DNA of 6,506 bases, from NCBI GenBank assembly GCA_913050205.1, contig CAJXAU010000099.1, forward strand, positions 1 to 6,506, given 5' to 3'. The position numbers were made by a program, and so were the translations under genes. Positions 4,758 through 6,506 of the stretch are shown piece after piece. Under the pieces are notes generated by a model, which worked only from the letters and a program-made list of their open reading frames with translations, was not told the DNA's origin and searched no databases. This DNA comes from an uncultured Verrucomicrobiota bacterium. GTDB taxonomy: Bacteria > Verrucomicrobiota > Verrucomicrobiia > Limisphaerales > UBA1096. The first letter of the stretch is position 1. Each line of letters opens with the position of its first letter.

Positions 4758-6163
4758 AACGACATCATTTTCTCTTACTATGCACTCTCATGTTGCCTTC
4801 ATTGGCGCTTGGCCAAGGTCAAAGCGTGGCAGTGGTATATAACAGTAAACTGGCGCCCTCTAAGGTTATCGCTGAACATTATGCCAAGCGCCGGAATGTG
4901 CCCGCGAATAATTTGATCGGTTTACCTCTGTCAGAGGGTCATACGATTTCCCGCGCTGAGTTTGCTGATACGTTGGAACAGCCGTTGGCCAAGACCTTGG
5001 CCAAGCGCAAGTTGCTCAATGGTCGTGATGGCTCAATCCGTTATTTGGTGCTTTGCTGGGGTGTGCCGTTCCGCGTGAACAAGGATGCCAGCATCCCGCC
5101 TCCTTCAGGAACGCCAGCTCCCCTTAAACGCAATGAAGCCTCTGTCGATAGTGAGTTGGCTCTCCTTCCACGGTTTGGCCAAGCGCTGGAGCGTGCCGGG
5201 GTAATAACCAATCCTGTGTTCAACGCCACTGATGCAAAATCAATCTCACCAAAAAATGGTGTGTTAATGGTGGCCCGGCTGGATGGCCCATCCGCCGACC
5301 TTGCGAACAGCCTGGTCGACCGCGCAATCGCCGCTGAAAAATCCGGGCTTTGGGGTCGCGCCTACATTGACTTGAGAGGCATCAAATCTGGTGCGTACAA
5401 AGCCGGTGATGATCGGTTGCGTCAAGTTGGTGAGATTACGCGCCGCAGTGGATTCACCACAGTGGTGGACGAGAAACCAGCGACGCTGCCGGTCGGTTTT
5501 CCGGGGGACCGGATCGCCTTTTACGCAGGATGGTACGCGATAAACGTCGAGGGTTTATTCGCCGAGGAGAAGGTGGATTTCGCGCCGGGCGCGATCGCCT
5601 ATCATCTTCATTCCTACAACGGATCAATGATTCGTCATGCTCATTCACGTTGGATAGGCCCATTCATCAACAAAGGGGCGACAGCCACTTTTGGCAGTGT
5701 GTTCGAGCCGTATCTGGAACTAACCCCCTACCAACCAGTTTTCTTTGCGAGATTGATTCAGAACGGATTTACTTTTGCTGAAGCGGGTTACGCTGCAACT
5801 CGGGCGCTCTCGTGGCAGACCGTGTTCGTTGGCGATCCGCTGTATCGCCCGTTCGGCAAATCCCCGGATAAAGTCGAGTTTGAGTTATTGGAAAACGACA
5901 ATCCGGACATTGAGTGGTTTCGTCTGTTGGCCGTCAATCAGGGGCTGGCGAGTGGCGCACCTGCGAAGGCAGCGATAGATCATTTACTGCAATTTAAAGT
6001 AACCTCTAGGAGCCCGGTATTACAGGAAAAACTTGGGGAATTATATGTCGCGCTTGGCCAAGCCGAAAAAGCCAAAGCTGCCTATTCTTTGGCATCCCAA
6101 CTCAGTAAATCTTCAAAACAGAAACAGCGGATTATGTCTGCCTTGGAGCAACTGAACCGCTAG
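4754..6163 (+). CDS. TIGR03790 family protein, exported, exosortase-associated family of unknown function
   Basis: The 469 residues begin with a signal peptide: basic KRHH, a leucine-rich core and a likely cut after ALG (residue 20), so the protein should be exported. The mature part opens with VAVVYNSKLAPSKVIAEHYA and the step KRRNVPANNLIGLPL (46-60), followed by LCWGVPF (100-106), YHLHSYNGS (283-291), GATATFGSVFEPYLELT, LSWQTVFVGDPLYRPF and a short TPR-like tail (LYVALGQAEKAKAAYS). This order is that of TIGR03790, a family of unknown function described as restricted to exosortase-bearing genomes (recalled from the family description). The segment from GATATFG to GDPLYRP resembles in layout the C-terminal half of gingipain-type C25 peptidases, without an evident catalytic Cys; this is speculative. 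The ATG overlaps the upstream stop as ATGA, so the pair is probably co-transcribed. The gene carries five copies of the iterated palindrome, the most in the window. No Shine-Dalgarno sequence is seen. Confidence 0.85.
   Translation: MKRHHFLLLCTLMLPSLALGQGQSVAVVYNSKLAPSKVIAEHYAKRRNVPANNLIGLPLSEGHTISRAEFADTLEQPLAKTLAKRKLLNGRDGSIRYLVLCWGVPFRVNKDASIPPPSGTPAPLKRNEASVDSELALLPRFGQALERAGVITNPVFNATDAKSISPKNGVLMVARLDGPSADLANSLVDRAIAAEKSGLWGRAYIDLRGIKSGAYKAGDDRLRQVGEITRRSGFTTVVDEKPATLPVGFPGDRIAFYAGWYAINVEGLFAEEKVDFAPGAIAYHLHSYNGSMIRHAHSRWIGPFINKGATATFGSVFEPYLELTPYQPVFFARLIQNGFTFAEAGYAATRALSWQTVFVGDPLYRPFGKSPDKVEFELLENDNPDIEWFRLLAVNQGLASGAPAKAAIDHLLQFKVTSRSPVLQEKLGELYVALGQAEKAKAAYSLASQLSKSSKQKQRIMSALEQLNR
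4808..4817. repeat. Iterated palindrome copy at the signal-peptide cleavage region
   Basis: CTTGGCCAAG in the context GGCGCTTGGCCAAGGTC. It encodes Leu-Gly-Gln at residues 19-21 of the TIGR03790 protein, spanning the predicted cleavage site. Confidence 0.9.
4985..5005. repeat. Two iterated palindrome copies 12 bases apart
   Basis: TTGGCCAA at 4985-4992 and CTTGGCCAAG at 4996-5005 have centres 12 bases apart. They produce the protein repeat Leu-Ala-Lys-Thr-Leu-Ala-Lys. Confidence 0.9.
5175..5182. repeat. Iterated palindrome copy in the TIGR03790 gene (octamer only)
   Basis: TTGGCCAA in the context GGTTTGGCCAAGCGCTG, so the right arm matches the long consensus and the left arm does not. It encodes Phe-Gly-Gln-Ala. 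Confidence 0.85.
6052..6063. repeat. Iterated palindrome copy in the TPR-like tail
   Basis: GCTTGGCCAAGC is a perfect 12-base palindrome with GC before it. It encodes Leu-Gly-Gln-Ala, near the 3' end of the TIGR03790 gene. Confidence 0.9.
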
Positions 6164-6506
6164 ATGGCAGTCGCGTATTTTCGAAGATACTTGAGTGCCA
6201 CCTGAATATCCTTGGCCAATTCACATTCAATCTCGACCAATTCATTCGTGAGCGGATTCGTGAAACTCAATTTGCTGTAATGAATTGCTGCACGGTCCAG
6301 TAGCGGCTTTTCCGTTCCATCCCGCCGTGGCCGATAATTCTTTTTGAGACGGGAAAGCAGCAGGAGGTTTCCTCCGTAGTAGGCATCGCCAACAGTCGGA
6401 AATCCTGCGTGTTGAAGGTGTGCCCGGATTTGATGCTTACGATCAGTACTCGGAAGGCAACGCATCAAGGTCAGCCCCGAAAATCGCTCTACCACTTCAA
6501 ATCGTG
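6160..6506 (-). CDS. RluA-family RNA pseudouridine synthase, C-terminal part; runs off right edge
   Basis: The C-terminal 114 residues are visible, open to the window edge. The gene is therefore cut by the window, not broken, and the GTG codon at 6493-6495 is an internal valine, not a start. The family makes pseudouridine from uridine in rRNA or tRNA. Landmarks are FEVVERFSGLTLMRCLPST followed by DRKHQIRAHLQHAGFP and VGDAYYGG, the conserved RluA/RluD C-terminal block, then AIHYSKLSFTNPLTNELVEI. The usual GRTHQIR reads DRKHQIR here. The catalytic Asp motif lies in the unseen N-terminal part, so the RNA target cannot be assigned. The gene is convergent with the TIGR03790 gene, with the two TAG stops overlapping in CTAG, and carries one palindrome copy. 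Confidence 0.88.
   Translation of the reverse strand, partial: RFEVVERFSGLTLMRCLPSTDRKHQIRAHLQHAGFPTVGDAYYGGNLLLLSRLKKNYRPRRDGTEKPLLDRAAIHYSKLSFTNPLTNELVEIECELAKDIQVALKYLRKYATAI
6212..6219. repeat. Iterated palindrome copy in the pseudouridine synthase gene
   Basis: TTGGCCAA in the context CCTTGGCCAATTC. In the minus-strand frame it encodes Leu-Ala-Lys, close to the C-terminus. Confidence 0.85.

Noticed and set aside
4985..5005. Closely spaced copies as a CRISPR or tandem-repeat array
   Set aside because: Only two short units with no regular spacer series.
2604..5598. Cyanobacterial HIP1 octamer GCGATCGC at 2604-2611 and 5591-5598
   Set aside because: Only two copies are present, far below TTGGCCAA, and the gene content does not otherwise point to a cyanobacterium.
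970..6219. Classical DNA uptake sequence of Neisseria or Pasteurellaceae type
   Set aside because: Those motifs are non-palindromic and different in sequence; an uptake role for this palindrome remains only a hypothesis.

Overview
The window looks like chromosomal DNA from a Gram-negative bacterium of the Verrucomicrobiota or a close PVC relative (moderate confidence). The grounds are a TIGR03790-family protein (a family known only from genomes that carry an exosortase/PEP-CTERM system), a RecN with an SSGEMAR signature, a sodium:solute symporter carrying Gly-x-Gly-Tyr beta-repeats, and the lack of a clear Shine-Dalgarno sequence before any visible start. Base composition is moderate (a little over half G+C by eye) and even; nothing suggests phage, plasmid or recent transfer.

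Layout: (1) 1-926, minus strand: N-terminal 308 residues of an SSS-family transporter, running off the left edge, with four GxGY repeats in an extracytoplasmic loop. (2) 927-1056: intergenic, holding a rho-independent terminator for leuB, two copies of a palindrome and a candidate symporter promoter. (3) 1057-2115, minus: leuB, 3-isopropylmalate dehydrogenase of leucine synthesis, with an NADP-type Lys-Tyr pair in its cofactor site. (4) 2116-2230: short gap with a hairpin and a doubtful 13-codon ORF. (5) 2231-3919, minus: recN, the SMC-like double-strand-break repair ATPase. (6) 3920-3974: divergent gap. (7) 3975-4757, plus: PhnP-like metallo-beta-lactamase-fold hydrolase. (8) 4754-6163, plus: exported TIGR03790 protein, overlapping gene 7 by ATGA. 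(9) 6160-6506, minus: C-terminal part of an RluA-family pseudouridine synthase, convergent with gene 8 and sharing the bases CTAG at the two stop codons.

recN and leuB could be one minus-strand unit ending at the terminator near 1011-1032, and genes 7 and 8 form a compact plus-strand pair. No single pathway links the genes.

The strongest unexplained signal is a highly iterated palindrome. The octamer TTGGCCAA occurs 12 times in 6.5 kb (about 0.1 expected by chance), and 8 of these extend to CTTGGCCAAG, with a longer consensus near GCGCTTGGCCAAGCGC. The copies lie in unrelated genes and in one intergenic region. Within genes they use two reading phases (Leu-Gly-Gln or Leu-Ala-Lys) and never the Trp-Pro phase. 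This recalls the HIP1 palindrome of cyanobacteria, but the sequence is different and I know of no name for it. The second notable signal is the repeat domain inserted in the symporter.
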